A stretch of 64,000 bases of DNA from Frigoribacterium sp. PhB116 (GCF_004364285.1 NZ_SOBE01000001.1:1054001-1118000); one strand, 5' to 3'. Shown: positions 30,332 to 40,623, counted from the stretch's first letter. The notes: a model not told the origin generated them from the letters alone. A program made the numbers and translations.

Positions 30332-30904
30332 CTAGGCCGGGTGCGCGTCGGCCGGGTCGGCCGGGTCGAGCTCGACCCTCGCGGGGCCGAGCCGCAAGAC
30401 GCCGTCTGTCAGCGGCTCGCAGCGCATCCCGCCCAGCCCCCGCATGACCCGGAACGCCCCGGGAGCGAGCACGTGGTCCATCCAGGCGCACGGGTTCGCC
30501 GGCCTGTTCACGCGCAGCAGGACCGGGCCGTCGCCCGTGTCGAGGCTGATGGTGCGTCCGCGCAGGGCGTCGACGTCGAGGCCGCGCGTGACGACGTTGC
30601 GCCGGGTCGCGACCACGTCGAGCGGCTCGTCGAGGCCGAGGAGGCGCGCGACCGTCTCGAGGGACTCGGCCGCGAACAGCGTCACCGACGCGCCCCGGTG
30701 CGCGGGCTTCGCGAAGTAGCGGTCGCCGACGATCCCGAGGCCGGCGCGGAGCTCGATGCTGTCGTGAACCTCGGGCCCGGCCGGAGGCGGCTCGGGCCCG
30801 TCGGCGGGGCGGCCGACGTAGCGGGAGCGGGGCGACGCGAGCAACAGCTCGATCGTGACCGGGTGCGGGCTCGCGACCGTCGCCTCCTCGTCCCCTGCCG
30901 TCAC
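30332..30904 (-). CDS. MOSC-domain protein
   Basis: A 190-residue protein whose core (about 45-180) is a MOSC beta-barrel: GIVGDRYFAKPAHRGASVTLF, then NVVTRGLDVDALRG and NRPANPCAWMDHVL, with the conserved Cys that binds sulfur in sulfide carriers and molybdenum-cofactor sulfurases. The partner enzyme is not evident in the neighbourhood. TACGGT lies exactly 6 nt before the GTG, which supports this start. Confidence 0.85.
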   Translation of the reverse strand: MTAGDEEATVASPHPVTIELLLASPRSRYVGRPADGPEPPPAGPEVHDSIELRAGLGIVGDRYFAKPAHRGASVTLFAAESLETVARLLGLDEPLDVVATRRNVVTRGLDVDALRGRTISLDTGDGPVLLRVNRPANPCAWMDHVLAPGAFRVMRGLGGMRCEPLTDGVLRLGPARVELDPADPADAHPA

Positions 30905-30930
30905 GGCACCACCGTAGTGGTCGGGAACGG

Positions 30931-30969
30931 CGAGAGCCGACCGCCCCGGTGCAGGGCGATCGGCTCTCG
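30931..30969 (-). terminator. Terminator of the monosaccharide ABC operon
   Basis: CGAGAGCCGA (30931-30940) pairs perfectly with TCGGCTCTCG (30960-30969), and inside it CGCCC pairs with GGGCG around a 7-nt loop. It lies 28 bp past the stop of chvE. Confidence 0.7.
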
Positions 30970-30996
30970 TGGTGGTGCGGGTGGTGCGGGGTGGTG

Positions 30997-32094
30997 CTAC
31001 TTCGTCAGCGGACCCAGGGTGGGGTCGTTGGCGTACGCCTCAGCGGCGTTCTCCTTGGTGACGATCTGCGGGGGCAGCAGGAACGCGGGCACGATCTTCG
31101 AGCCGTTGTCGTACGACTCGTCGTCGTTCGTCTCGGCCTTGTCGCCCTCGGACAGCGAGGTCACCATGTCGATGGCCTGCGCGACCAGGTTGCGGGTGTC
31201 CTTGTTGATCGTGGAGTACTGCACGCCCTCCATGATCGACTTGACCGACTCGACCTCGGAGTCCTGACCGGTGACGACCGGGACGTCCTTGCCGGCGGAC
31301 TGCACCGACGTGATGATGGCGCGGGCCAGCGTGTCGTTGGGGCTCAGGACGCCGTCGAGCTCGGACGAGCTGTAGGTGCTGGTGAGCAGCGAGTCCATGC
31401 GGCGCTGGGCGTTCTCGGCCTTCCAGCCGTCGGTCGCGGTCTGCTTGATGTCGGTCTGGCCGGAGGCGACGACGACGGAGCCGTCGTCGATGGCCGGCTG
31501 CAGGACGCTCATCGCGCCGTCGAAGAAGACTGCCGAGTTGGCGTCGTCGGACGAGCCGGAGAAGAGCTCGATGTTGTACGGGCCCTCGGCCTTCTTGGCC
31601 TTCATGCCGTCGAGCAGGGCCTGGCCCTGGAGCTCGCCGACCTTGAAGTTGTCGTAGGCGACGTAGTAGTCGACGTCCTCGGTGTTGAGGATGAGGCGGT
31701 CGTAGGCGATGACGACGGCGCCGGCGTCGTGCGCGGCCTTGACCTGGGTGCCGAGCTGAGCACCGTCGGCCGCGCCGATGATGATCACCTTCGCGCCCTT
31801 GGTCACCATCGACTGGATCTCTTCCTGCTGGTTCGCGACGGTGCCGGAGGCGGCCGCGTACTGCACGTCGGGCTTGAAGCCCGCCTCGGTGAGGCCGTCG
31901 GTGAACAGGTCGCCGGCGAGGACCCAGTTCTCGCTGGTCTTCGCGGGCAGGGCCACGCCGATGGTCGAGCCCTGCTCGAAGCCGGAGGCCGCGTCGCCCG
32001 AGCCGGCGTCGGTGCGAGCCGAGTTCGAGCAGCCGCTCAGGATCAGCGTCGTTGCTGCGGCGACCGCCATGGTCGCCAGCGCGATTTTGCGCAT
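30997..32094 (-). CDS. chvE: Multiple-monosaccharide ABC transporter, sugar-binding lipoprotein
   Basis: A 365-residue periplasmic-binding-protein-1 type lipoprotein. The lipobox is ILSGC (Cys22). The mature protein starts with IGVALPAKTSENW, then IIIGAADGAQLGTQV and VVTGQDSEVESVKSI, as in ChvE, which binds glucose, galactose, arabinose and xylose. It is the last gene of the mmsA-mmsB-chvE operon, 101 bp after mmsB. The ATG at 32094 begins a normal signal peptide (MRKIALATMAV). Confidence 0.92.
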   Translation of the reverse strand: MRKIALATMAVAAATTLILSGCSNSARTDAGSGDAASGFEQGSTIGVALPAKTSENWVLAGDLFTDGLTEAGFKPDVQYAAASGTVANQQEEIQSMVTKGAKVIIIGAADGAQLGTQVKAAHDAGAVVIAYDRLILNTEDVDYYVAYDNFKVGELQGQALLDGMKAKKAEGPYNIELFSGSSDDANSAVFFDGAMSVLQPAIDDGSVVVASGQTDIKQTATDGWKAENAQRRMDSLLTSTYSSSELDGVLSPNDTLARAIITSVQSAGKDVPVVTGQDSEVESVKSIMEGVQYSTINKDTRNLVAQAIDMVTSLSEGDKAETNDDESYDNGSKIVPAFLLPPQIVTKENAAEAYANDPTLGPLTK

Positions 32095-32195
32095 GCTGTG
32101 TCTACTTTCTTGTAGGGGGGTTGCAGGTGTGGGAACTGGTGCTCCCGGGGAATGCGAGCCCGGCCGTCGGTGGACGGGCACGCGGCGGTGCGGGT

Positions 32196-33578
32196 CTAGT
32201 TGGGCGTGGTCGACTTGGGTCGCTGCACGTCGGTCAGGTCGCCGTTCGGCTGGACCGCGCCGGCGGGGGCATCGGTCGTCGAGCCGACGCCGGACTGGCG
32301 GCCGGCGGTCGAGGTCTCGATCGACGCGGCAGGTGCGGCGATGCCGTCCTTGTCGCGACGGAGGCCGCGTGTCAGGAAGCCCGTGATGGACGGTCGGCCC
32401 TGGCTCTTGTTGTAGACGTCGACGGCCACGGCGATCAGCAGCACGAGGCCCTTGATCATCTGCACCTTGTCCGAGCCGACGCCCATGAGCTGCAGGCCGT
32501 TGTTCAGCACGGCGATGACGAAACCACCGACGATCGAGCCGGTCACGGTGCCGATGCCGCCGGCGACGGCCGCGCCGCCGATGAAGACCGACGCGATGGC
32601 GTCGAGCTCCCAGTTCAGGCCGTCCTGGGGACCGGAGGCCCCGGCCCGGGCGACGTAGATCATGCCGGCGAGGGCGGCGAGCACGGACATGTTCATCATC
32701 ACGAAGAAGTTGATGCGCTTCGCGTTGACGCCCGAGAGCTCGGCGGCGTGCGAGTTGCCACCGACCGCGTAGATGTGCCGGCCGAAGATCGTGTTCTGCG
32801 TGATGAACCCGTAGACCAGCACGAGCACGCCGAGGATGATGCCCGACACGGGGAACGAGGTGCCGACCCGGCCGCCGCCGAAGAGCGTGGCGGCGTACAG
32901 GATGATCGCGACGAGCACGGCGAGCTTGACGAAGCTGACCCACAGCGGGGCCATCTCGCTGCCCATGGTGCGCTGCACCCGACGGAGGCGGAACTCGCGC
33001 CAGACGACGACGGCGGCGAGGACCAGGCCGAGCAGCAGGGTCGCGTTGTTGTAGCCGGTGTTCGGCCCGAACTCGGGCAGGTAGCCGGCGCCGATGACCG
33101 TGTAGGCCTCGGGAACGGGCAGCGTGGTCGCGTTGCCGACGAACTGGTTGGCGCCGCGGAAGAGCAGCATGCCCGCCAGCGTGACGATGAAGGCGGGGAC
33201 GCCGACGTAGGCGACCCAGAAGCCCTGCCAGGCACCGATCGCCGCGCCGACGACGAGGCCGAAGACGATGGCGACGGGCCACGGGAAGTTCCAGGTGGTC
33301 ATGGACGTCGCCACCATGATGCCGACGAACGCCGCGACCGAGCCGACCGAGAGGTCGATGTGGCCGGCGACGATGACCATCACCATGCCGATGGCGAGGA
33401 TCAGGATGTACGAGTACTGGCTGACCAGGGCGATGAGGTTCGTCGGCTCGAGGGTGAGCCCGCCCGTCAGGAACTGGAAGATGACGATGGCCACCACGAG
33501 GGTCGCGATCATGCCGAACTGACGGGCGTTCGACGTGTTGCCGCCGAAGACCTTCTTCAGGTCCTTGATTCCGCTCAT
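32196..33578 (-). CDS. mmsB: Multiple-monosaccharide ABC transporter, permease
   Basis: A 460-residue inner-membrane permease of the ribose/xylose (BPD_transp_2) family with about 10-11 helices. [16 protein letters not shown] and the late [29 protein letters not shown] are the family motifs. The last 60 residues are a polar cytoplasmic tail. It overlaps the ATPase gene in an ATGA. Confidence 0.94.
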   Translation of the reverse strand: MSGIKDLKKVFGGNTSNARQFGMIATLVVAIVIFQFLTGGLTLEPTNLIALVSQYSYILILAIGMVMVIVAGHIDLSVGSVAAFVGIMVATSMTTWNFPWPVAIVFGLVVGAAIGAWQGFWVAYVGVPAFIVTLAGMLLFRGANQFVGNATTLPVPEAYTVIGAGYLPEFGPNTGYNNATLLLGLVLAAVVVWREFRLRRVQRTMGSEMAPLWVSFVKLAVLVAIILYAATLFGGGRVGTSFPVSGIILGVLVLVYGFITQNTIFGRHIYAVGGNSHAAELSGVNAKRINFFVMMNMSVLAALAGMIYVARAGASGPQDGLNWELDAIASVFIGGAAVAGGIGTVTGSIVGGFVIAVLNNGLQLMGVGSDKVQMIKGLVLLIAVAVDVYNKSQGRPSITGFLTRGLRRDKDGIAAPAASIETSTAGRQSGVGSTTDAPAGAVQPNGDLTDVQRPKSTTPN

Positions 33579-35134
33579 GCGGCCTGCTCCTTCTTCTTCG
33601 ACGTCATGGTGCGCATGAGCGTCTCGGCGTCGGCGTCCGCCGCGTCGATCTCGTTGGTGACGGTGCCCTCGAAGATCGTGTAGATCCGGTCGGAGAGCCC
33701 CAGCAGCTCGGGGAGCTCGGACGAGATGACGATCACGCCTTTCCCCTGGGCTGCGAGCTGGTTGATGATGTTGTAGATCTCGAACTTCGCGCCCACGTCG
33801 ATGCCGCGGGTCGGCTCGTCCAGGATGAGCAGGTCGGGGTCGGTGAACATCCACTTCGCCAGCACGACCTTCTGCTGGTTGCCGCCGGAGAGCTTCGCGA
33901 CCCCCTCGTCGACGGTGGGCGTCTTGACGCGGAGGCTCTTGCGGTACTCCTCGGCGATCGAGTGCTCCTCGTAGGTGTTCACGACGGAGGCGCGCGAGAT
34001 CTTGCTGAGCTTGGCCGCCACGGTCGAGCGCTTGATGTCGTCGAGCAGGTTGAGGCCGAGCACCTTCCTGTCCTCGGAGACGTAGGCGAGCCCGTGGTCG
34101 ATCGCGTCGCGGACGTTCTTGATCTCGATGCGCTCGCCGTCCTTGACGATCTCGCCGGAGACGAACTGTCCGTACGATCGGCCGAAGATGCTCATGGCCA
34201 GCTCGGTGCGGCCGGCGCCCATGAGCCCGGCGAGGCCGACGATCTCGCCCTTGCGGACGGTGATCGACGAGCCCTTGCAGACGAAGCGCTCGGCGGTCTG
34301 CGGGTGACGGACCCACCAGTCCTTGACCTCGAAGAACACCTCGCCGATCGAGGGGGTGCGGTCCGGGAAGCGGCTCGCGAGGTTGCGCCCGACCATGCCG
34401 CGGATGATGCGGTCCTCGTTGACGCCGTCGGCCTGGACGTCGAGGGTCTCGATCGTCTTGCCGTCGCGGATGATCGTGATCGAGTCGGCGATGGCCTCGA
34501 TCTCGTTGAGCTTGTGGCTGATCATGATCGACGCGATGCCGCGGCCCTTGAGGCCGCGGATGAGGTCGAGCAGGTGCTGCGAGTCGGCCTCGTTGAGGGC
34601 CGCGGTGGGCTCGTCGAGGATGAGCAGCTTGACGTTCTTGTTCAGCGCCTTGGCGATCTCGACGAGCTGCTGCTTGCCGACGCCGAGGTTCTTGATCGCC
34701 GTGTCGGGGTCGTCCTTCAGGCCGACGCGCGCGAGCAGGTCGACGGCGCGGGTCTTCGCGGCAGGCCAGTCGATGGCGCCGAAGCGGGTCGGCTCGTTGC
34801 CGAGGAAGATGTTCTCGGTGATCGACAGCTCGGGGATCAGCGCGAGCTCCTGGTGGATGATCACGATGCCGGACGACTCGCTGGACTTGATGTCGCGGAA
34901 CTTCATCACGTCGCCCTGGTAGACGATGTCGCCGGCGTAGGTGCCGAAGGGGTAGACCCCCGAGAGGACCTTCATCAGCGTCGACTTGCCGGCGCCGTTC
35001 TCGCCGCAGATCGCGTGGACCTCGCCGGCGCGCACCTGCATCGACACGTCGTCGAGCGCCTTGACGCCCGGGAACTCCTTCGTGATGGAGCGCATCTCGA
35101 GGATGACGGGAGAGTCAACGGCCACGGCCGGCAC
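33575..35134 (-). CDS. mmsA: Multiple-monosaccharide ABC transporter, ATP-binding protein
   Basis: A 519-residue ATPase with two tandem ABC domains. The first has Walker [10 protein letters not shown], signature [13 protein letters not shown] and Walker [12 protein letters not shown]; the second (from about 265) has a [11 protein letters not shown]-loop, [14 protein letters not shown] and [12 protein letters not shown]. It is the first gene of the operon. The start is a GTG with GGAG about 8 nt upstream. A TTGACA-N17-TAGCTT promoter and a LacI operator lie in its leader. Confidence 0.95.
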   Translation of the reverse strand: MPAVAVDSPVILEMRSITKEFPGVKALDDVSMQVRAGEVHAICGENGAGKSTLMKVLSGVYPFGTYAGDIVYQGDVMKFRDIKSSESSGIVIIHQELALIPELSITENIFLGNEPTRFGAIDWPAAKTRAVDLLARVGLKDDPDTAIKNLGVGKQQLVEIAKALNKNVKLLILDEPTAALNEADSQHLLDLIRGLKGRGIASIMISHKLNEIEAIADSITIIRDGKTIETLDVQADGVNEDRIIRGMVGRNLASRFPDRTPSIGEVFFEVKDWWVRHPQTAERFVCKGSSITVRKGEIVGLAGLMGAGRTELAMSIFGRSYGQFVSGEIVKDGERIEIKNVRDAIDHGLAYVSEDRKVLGLNLLDDIKRSTVAAKLSKISRASVVNTYEEHSIAEEYRKSLRVKTPTVDEGVAKLSGGNQQKVVLAKWMFTDPDLLILDEPTRGIDVGAKFEIYNIINQLAAQGKGVIVISSELPELLGLSDRIYTIFEGTVTNEIDAADADAETLMRTMTSKKKEQAA

Positions 35135-35290
35135 CCCCGCGGCTCCCGCTCATCGTGATCTGTGCTGCGCGCACGCTGACCTCCATGTATCGACTTCGTC
35201 GTCGTCACCGTCGGCCAGGGCCGGCGGGAACCATCGTCTTCTCTCGTCGCCCCGGTCCAGGCCCTTCGGGAAGGCCTGTGAGACTCGGGA

Positions 35291-35304
35291 TGTGACCGTT
35301 CACA
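35291..35304 (-). promoter_or_regulatory. LacI-type operator of the mmsA operon
   Basis: TGTGACCGTTCACA is a 14-bp near-palindrome of the LacI-family type (TGTGA-N-CG-N-TCACA). It lies about 8-21 nt downstream of the predicted start of transcription, so bound repressor would block elongation or initiation. The same element, one base different, precedes the lacI-type gene next door. Confidence 0.75.
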
Positions 35305-35318
35305 CCGCGACTGGAGCA

Positions 35319-35347
35319 AAGCTAATCCCGGCGGGGGTCCCTGTCAA
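35319..35347 (-). promoter_or_regulatory. Sigma-70 promoter of the mmsA operon
   Basis: On the minus strand a perfect -35 (TTGACA, 35347-35342) is separated by exactly 17 nt from TAGCTT (35324-35319). Transcription would start near 35312, leaving a 178-nt leader. It is the best-conserved promoter seen in the window. Confidence 0.8.
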
Positions 35348-35425
35348 ATGCCTCCGTCCACCGCGTGTCGCCGGGCCCTCGGGAGGATGCCCGGCCGCCG
35401 CCCGGCACGAGCACGGGGCCACCCC

Positions 35426-36445
35426 CTAGAGGAACCACGGACGATCGGTCGAGCCCCGGATCACGAGCTCGGGCGCGATCAGGGTGCGCCCCTCGACGGG
35501 CTTGCCGTCGAGCTCGGCGACGACGAGCTCGACGGCGCGCCGACCGATCAGCGCGAAGTCCTGGCGCACGGTCGTGAGCGGGGGCCAGAGGTGGGGTGCG
35601 GTCGGCGAGTCGTCGAACCCGACGACGCTGACCTCGCGCGGCACGTCGACACCGGCCTCGCGGAACGCGTGCAGCAGCCCGACCGCCATGAGGTCGTTCG
35701 CCGAGAAGACGGCGGTGAAGTCTCGTCGCCTCAGCAGCTCGCGGCCGGCGAGGTAGCCGAAGTCGGCCGTCAGGTCGCCGAGGATCGGCGGCTCGACCGA
35801 GAGGTCGGCCTCGGCCATCTCGTAGAGGAAGCCCTGCATCCGCTCGTCGGCCTCGATCCAGTCCTGCGGGCCTGCGACGTGGACGATGTGCTTGTGGCCG
35901 AGGTCGATCAGGTGCCGCGTCGCCAGGCGGGCACCGGCGTGCTGGTCGACGGCGAGGCTGTGCGCGTTGGTGCGCGGCGACGAGTCGAGCGCGACGATCG
36001 GCACCCTCAGCTCGAGCTCGTCGAGCACGGCGAAGAACTTGCGCTGGGGCGCGATGACGATGATCGCCTCCACCGCCTGGTTGCTCAGCAGGTCGACGCT
36101 CGCCCGCACGTCGTCGTCGGCGCGCGACGTGCTGGCGATGCTGAGCCGGTACCCGGCCGCCCTCGCCTCGACCTCGATGGCGTTGACCATGGTCTGCGGC
36201 CCGAAGTGGACGTTCTGCAGGGTGAGGACGCCGATCGCCTTCGACCGGCTCGTCGACAGCGCCCGGGCGGCCTGGTTCGGGCGGTAGCCGATCTGGTCGA
36301 TGACGTCGAGCACGCGCTGCCGCGTCGCGGGGCGGATGCTCGGGCTGTCGTTGAGGACCCGCGACACCGTCTGGTACGAGACGCCCGCGAGGGCCGCGAC
36401 GTCGCGGATGTTCGGCGCGCGCACCTTCTCGACCTCGTGCTTCAC
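35426..36445 (-). CDS. LacI-family transcriptional repressor
   Basis: A 339-residue regulator with an N-terminal LacI helix-turn-helix (NIRDVAALAGVSYQTVSRVLND), the hinge NQAARALSTSRSKAIGVL and a sugar-binding domain (VVGFDDSPTAPHLWPPLTTV). It probably controls the adjacent monosaccharide importer and itself, because both carry the same operator. An ATG at 36481 lies inside the operator, so I chose the GTG at 36445, preceded by GGAG; a GTG at 36424 is also possible. Confidence 0.88.
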   Translation of the reverse strand: MKHEVEKVRAPNIRDVAALAGVSYQTVSRVLNDSPSIRPATRQRVLDVIDQIGYRPNQAARALSTSRSKAIGVLTLQNVHFGPQTMVNAIEVEARAAGYRLSIASTSRADDDVRASVDLLSNQAVEAIIVIAPQRKFFAVLDELELRVPIVALDSSPRTNAHSLAVDQHAGARLATRHLIDLGHKHIVHVAGPQDWIEADERMQGFLYEMAEADLSVEPPILGDLTADFGYLAGRELLRRRDFTAVFSANDLMAVGLLHAFREAGVDVPREVSVVGFDDSPTAPHLWPPLTTVRQDFALIGRRAVELVVAELDGKPVEGRTLIAPELVIRGSTDRPWFL

Positions 36446-36464
36446 GTCGCTCCATCGCTGATCG

Positions 36465-36486
36465 GCGATGTGACCGTACACATCGC
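36465..36486 (-). promoter_or_regulatory. LacI-type operator (autoregulation)
   Basis: The core TGTGACCGTACACA is flanked by symmetric GCGA and TCGC, so the outer 8 bp match on both sides. It lies just downstream of a CATAAT -10 candidate (36504-36499, minus), the same geometry as at the mmsA operon. Confidence 0.75.
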
Positions 36487-36549
36487 GCGCTGCAGACCAT
36501 TATGCAGACTTCGACGGGCACCCCTCGACCGAGGGGCGAGGAGCCGCGC

Positions 36550-37932
36550 TCAACGACCGCGCGGCGCCCCGCGACCGCTCACCAGCAGCGCGGTGAGCGC
36601 CACGACCGCGGCGACGGCGAAGCACGCGACGAAGGCGGCGGGCTCGTCGGCACCGCCGAGCTGGAGGAACGCGGCCCCGGTCACGGCGAGCGCGATCGCC
36701 GAGCCCGACGAGTCGGCGATCGTCAGGGCCGAGCTGTTGAAGCCCTTCTCGTCGTCGCGCGACCAGCGCAGCACGAGGACGGAGAAGCGCGGGTACATGA
36801 AGCCCATCCCCGCGCCGGCGAGGGCCCAGCCGGTGATGACGACGGCCGGGTGCAGGTGCCCCAGGGCCGACGCACCGGCGGAGAGGACGCCCACGAGCAC
36901 CAGCACGATGCCGATGCGGATGCCGGTCCGCTGGGCGACCCGGTCGCCGAGCCGCCCCTGCGCCCAGCTCGCGGCGGCCCAGGCGACGGCGCCCAGCGTC
37001 AGGGTGATGCCGGAGGCGGCAGGCGCGAAGCCGTACTGCGCCGACAGCATGTACGGCAGGTAGACGTCGCTGCCGAGGAAGGCCGCGCCCACGAGACCGC
37101 GCAGCAGCACGAGGGCCGGCACGCCCGCGGCCGCGACGAGGGCGCCACGGGGCAGTAGGGGCCTGAGCGCCACGACGAGCACCACGACGGAGGCGGCGAG
37201 CACGGCCGCAGCGGCCGCGAGCGGCAGCTCGGAGAGGAGGTTCAGGGCCATGACGGCGAGGGCTGCGGCGACCGACCACGCGATGCGCCCGATGCTCCAC
37301 GGCACGCGGTCGCCGTCGACGCCCGGCAGCGTCGGCGGGACGCGCCGGAGGCTCGGGAGGATCATCGCGAAGGCGGGCAGGGCGATGACGACCGCGCCGA
37401 GGAACACCCAGTGCCAGCTGGCCAGCTCGGCGACGGTGCCGGCGACCACGGGGCCGACGAGGCCGGGCACCACCCAGGCCGCCGCGAACCCGGCGAAGAT
37501 CGACGGGTGCAGCGCCGGCGGGTACAGCTTCGACACCATGACGTACAGGCCGACGATGACGGCGCCGCTGCCGAGCCCCTGCACGAGACGGCCGAGCAGC
37601 AGCACGACCATGTCGGGCGCGGTCCCGACGATGGCGAGGCCGACCGCGAAGAGGACCATGGAGGCGGTGACCACGACCCGGGGACCGCTGCGGTCGGCCC
37701 AGTTGCCGGCCACCACCATGCCGACGACCCCCGATGCGAGCGGGGCGGCGAAGGCGACCGAGTAGAGCGCCTCGCCGTCGAGGTCGCGCGCGATGATCGG
37801 CATCACCGTCGTGATCGCCAGCGACTCGAACGCCGCGATGCCGATCAGCGCCACCATGCCGAGCGTGGCCAGCCGGTACGCCGACGAGAGCACGCCGCCC
37901 GCGGGCAGGGTGCTCTCGGGGGCGGTCGTCAT
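36550..37932 (-). CDS. MFS transporter (multidrug exporter type)
   Basis: A 460-residue major-facilitator protein with about 12-14 helices. It has GNWADRSGPRVVV in loop 2-3 and RLVQGLGSGAVIVGLYVMVSKLYP at helix 4-5, as in drug:proton exporters; the substrate is unknown. TAGGGT lies 6 nt before the ATG. It stands alone, with lacI-type gene and metB on the same strand either side but with their own signals. Confidence 0.85.
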   Translation of the reverse strand: MTTAPESTLPAGGVLSSAYRLATLGMVALIGIAAFESLAITTVMPIIARDLDGEALYSVAFAAPLASGVVGMVVAGNWADRSGPRVVVTASMVLFAVGLAIVGTAPDMVVLLLGRLVQGLGSGAVIVGLYVMVSKLYPPALHPSIFAGFAAAWVVPGLVGPVVAGTVAELASWHWVFLGAVVIALPAFAMILPSLRRVPPTLPGVDGDRVPWSIGRIAWSVAAALAVMALNLLSELPLAAAAAVLAASVVVLVVALRPLLPRGALVAAAGVPALVLLRGLVGAAFLGSDVYLPYMLSAQYGFAPAASGITLTLGAVAWAAASWAQGRLGDRVAQRTGIRIGIVLVLVGVLSAGASALGHLHPAVVITGWALAGAGMGFMYPRFSVLVLRWSRDDEKGFNSSALTIADSSGSAIALAVTGAAFLQLGGADEPAAFVACFAVAAVVALTALLVSGRGAPRGR

Positions 37933-38005
37933 GCTCTCACCCTAGGTGCCGCCTCCGACGCCGGGTCCTGCCGGGAGGCGCCCCGCCGGGAGGCGCCTCT
38001 CGGGA

Positions 38006-39169
38006 TCAGGCCTGCGCGCGGTCGAGCGCCTGACGAACGTCGGCGAGCAGGTCGGCGACGTCCTCGATGCCGACCGACAGGCGGACGACGGTGTCGGGCA
38101 CCTCGAGCTCGGTGCCGCGCACGGACGCGTGCGTCATCTCGGTCGGGTAGCCGATCAGCGACTCGACGCCGCCGAGCGACTCCGCCAGCTGGAAGATCTC
38201 GGTCGACTCGGCGAAGCGGCGGGCCGTGGCGGCCCCCGCCGTCAACGAGACGGAGAGCATCCCGCCGAAGGCGCTCATCTGGCGGGCGGCCAGCTCGTGC
38301 CCCGGGTGCGACTCGAGGCCCGGGTAGAAGACGCGCTCGATCGCGGGGTGCCCCTCGAGCTCCCGCGCGATCGCGAGGGCGTTCGACGAGTGCCGCTCGA
38401 CGCGCACCGCGAGCGTCTTGATGCCGCGCACCGTCAGCCAGGCCTCCATCGGGGCCGAGACGGCGCCCGCGCCGAACTGCACGAAGCCGATCTTCTCTGC
38501 GAGCTCGTCGTCGCGCACGACGACGGCGCCGCCGACGACGTCGGAGTGCCCGCCGATGTACTTCGTCGTCGAGTGCACGACGACGTCGGCCCCGAGGGCC
38601 AGCGGCTGCTGCAGGGCCGGCGACGCGAAGGTGTTGTCGACCACGACGAGCGCGCCCGCGGCGTGCCCGATCTCGGCGAGCGCCGTGACGTCGCTGACCT
38701 TCATCAGCGGGTTGCTCGGGGTCTCGACCCAGAGCACGTCGGTCTCGCCGGGGCGCACCGCGGCCCGGACGGCGTCGAGGTCGGTCATCTCGACGGTCTC
38801 GAGGGTGACGCCCCACGGCGTCCAGACCCGGTTCACCAGCCGGTGCGTGCCGCCGTAGACGTCGTTGCCCATCACGACCCGCGAGCCGGGGCGGAGGACG
38901 GACCGCAGCAGCGCGTCCTCGGCCGCGAGGCCGGAGGCGAAGCTGAAGGCCGCGGTGCCGCCCTCGAGCGAGGCCAGCAGCTCCTGCAGCGAGTCCCGGG
39001 TGGGGTTCGCCGACCGGGCGTACTCGTAGCCGTCGCGGAAGCCGCCGATGCCGTCCTGCACGAAGGTGGACGACTGGTAGATCGGCGGCACGACGGCGCC
39101 CGTGCGCGAGTCGGGCTCCTGGCCGGCGTGGATGGCCCTGGTCGAGAAGCCGTGGTCGGAGGTGCTCAT
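38006..39169 (-). CDS. metB: Cystathionine gamma-synthase
   Basis: A 387-residue PLP enzyme of the Cys/Met metabolism family. It has STRAIHAGQEPD at the N-terminus, YARSANPTRDSLQELLASLEGG, and the PLP lysine in HSTTKYIGGHSD. It joins O-acyl-homoserine and cysteine to cystathionine; close relatives act as gamma-lyases, so the direction is not certain. cbs lies 89 bp upstream on the same strand, the pairing also seen in mycobacteria (transsulfuration). Confidence 0.9.
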   Translation of the reverse strand: MSTSDHGFSTRAIHAGQEPDSRTGAVVPPIYQSSTFVQDGIGGFRDGYEYARSANPTRDSLQELLASLEGGTAAFSFASGLAAEDALLRSVLRPGSRVVMGNDVYGGTHRLVNRVWTPWGVTLETVEMTDLDAVRAAVRPGETDVLWVETPSNPLMKVSDVTALAEIGHAAGALVVVDNTFASPALQQPLALGADVVVHSTTKYIGGHSDVVGGAVVVRDDELAEKIGFVQFGAGAVSAPMEAWLTVRGIKTLAVRVERHSSNALAIARELEGHPAIERVFYPGLESHPGHELAARQMSAFGGMLSVSLTAGAATARRFAESTEIFQLAESLGGVESLIGYPTEMTHASVRGTELEVPDTVVRLSVGIEDVADLLADVRQALDRAQA

Positions 39170-39258
39170 GGAGGTGCCCTTCAGTGTCTGGGGGATCTGG
39201 CGGGAGGAGTCCGGCCCGAGGATCCCTGCGAGAGGAGCCAGGCGCGGCCGGAGGGCCG

Positions 39259-40623
39259 TCAGGAAGAGAGGAAGGCCAGGACGTCGTGCCGCGTGACGAC
39301 CCCGGCGGGCTTGCCGTCGTCGGTGACGAGCAGCGCGTCGGTGGTCTCGAGCGCGGCGCGCGCGCTCTCGACCGACTCGTTGACGCCGATCAGGGGCAGC
39401 GGGGCGCCGACCACGGTCGACAGGGCGTCGCCCATGCTCGCTCCCCCGGCGAAGACCGCCTCGAGCAGCGTCTTCTCCTCGACCGCGCCGACGACCTCGC
39501 CGATCACGACGGGAGGCTCGGCCGAGAGCACCGGCATCTGCGAGACGCCGTAGGTCGTCATGATGCCGATCACGTCGTGCAGGGTGTCGGACGGGTGGGC
39601 GTGCACCAGGGCGGGCAGCGAGCCGGTCTTGGAGGCGAGCAGGTCGCGCACCGTGCGCCCGTCGACGCTGTCGGAGAAGCCGTACGAGCGCATCCAGGCG
39701 TCGTTGAAGATCTTGCCGAGGTAGCCGCGTCCGCCGTCGGGCAGCAGCACCACGACGACGTCGTCCGGACCGAGGTCGCGGGCCACGTCGAGCGCGGCGG
39801 CGACGGCGAGGCCGGACGACCCGCCGACCAGCAGGCCCTCCTCGCGGGCGAGACGGCGGGTCAGCTCGAACGACCGGGCGTCGGACGCCGCGATGATGCG
39901 GTCGACGACGGTGGGGTCGTAGGCGGAGGGCCAGAAGTCCTCGCCGACGCCCTCGACGAGGTAGGGGCGGCCGGTGCCGCCGCTGTAGACGCTGCCCTCG
40001 GGGTCGGCGCCGATGATCTGGACCGATCCTCCGGACACCTCCTTCAGGTAGCGGCCCGTCCCGCTGATCGTGCCGCCGGTGCCGACGCCGGCCACGAAGT
40101 GGGTCACCTGGCCCTCGGTGTCGCGCCAGATCTCCGGACCGGTCGTCTCGTAGTGGCTCTGCGGGCCGGCGGGGTTCGCGTACTGGTTCGGCTTGAAGGC
40201 GCCGGGGATCTCGCGGACGAGCCGGTCGCTCACGCTGTAGTACGACTCGGGGCTGGACGGCTCGACGGCGGTCGGGGTGACGACGATCTCGGCGCCGTAG
40301 GCCTTGAGCACGTTCCGCTTGTCGTCGCCGACCTTGTCGGGCAGCACGAAGACGCAGCGGTAGCCGCGCTGCTGGGCGACGAGCGCGAGGCCCACGCCGG
40401 TGTTGCCGCTCGTCGGCTCGACGATGGTGCCGCCGGGCAGGAGGAGTCCGTCACGCTCTGCCGCGTCGATGATGCGAGTCGCGATCCGGTCTTTCGACGA
40501 GCCGCCGGGGTTGAGGTACTCGACCTTGACGAGCACCGTGGCCGTGATGCCCTCGGTGACCTTGTTGAGCTTCACCAGGGGGGTGTCGCCCACCAGGTCG
40601 AGGACGGTCTCGGCGTACTTCAC
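39259..40623 (-). CDS. Cystathionine beta-synthase
   Basis: A 454-residue PLP enzyme that condenses serine and homocysteine. The catalytic part (1-320) has the PLP lysine in NPGGSSKDRIA, EPTSGNTGVGLA and GTGGTISGTGRYLKE. Two CBS domains (about 340-454) make up a regulatory module. The GTG at 40623 follows AAGGAG by 6 nt. It is upstream of metB, and together they allow sulfur flow between homocysteine and cysteine. Confidence 0.93.
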   Translation of the reverse strand: MKYAETVLDLVGDTPLVKLNKVTEGITATVLVKVEYLNPGGSSKDRIATRIIDAAERDGLLLPGGTIVEPTSGNTGVGLALVAQQRGYRCVFVLPDKVGDDKRNVLKAYGAEIVVTPTAVEPSSPESYYSVSDRLVREIPGAFKPNQYANPAGPQSHYETTGPEIWRDTEGQVTHFVAGVGTGGTISGTGRYLKEVSGGSVQIIGADPEGSVYSGGTGRPYLVEGVGEDFWPSAYDPTVVDRIIAASDARSFELTRRLAREEGLLVGGSSGLAVAAALDVARDLGPDDVVVVLLPDGGRGYLGKIFNDAWMRSYGFSDSVDGRTVRDLLASKTGSLPALVHAHPSDTLHDVIGIMTTYGVSQMPVLSAEPPVVIGEVVGAVEEKTLLEAVFAGGASMGDALSTVVGAPLPLIGVNESVESARAALETTDALLVTDDGKPAGVVTRHDVLAFLSS

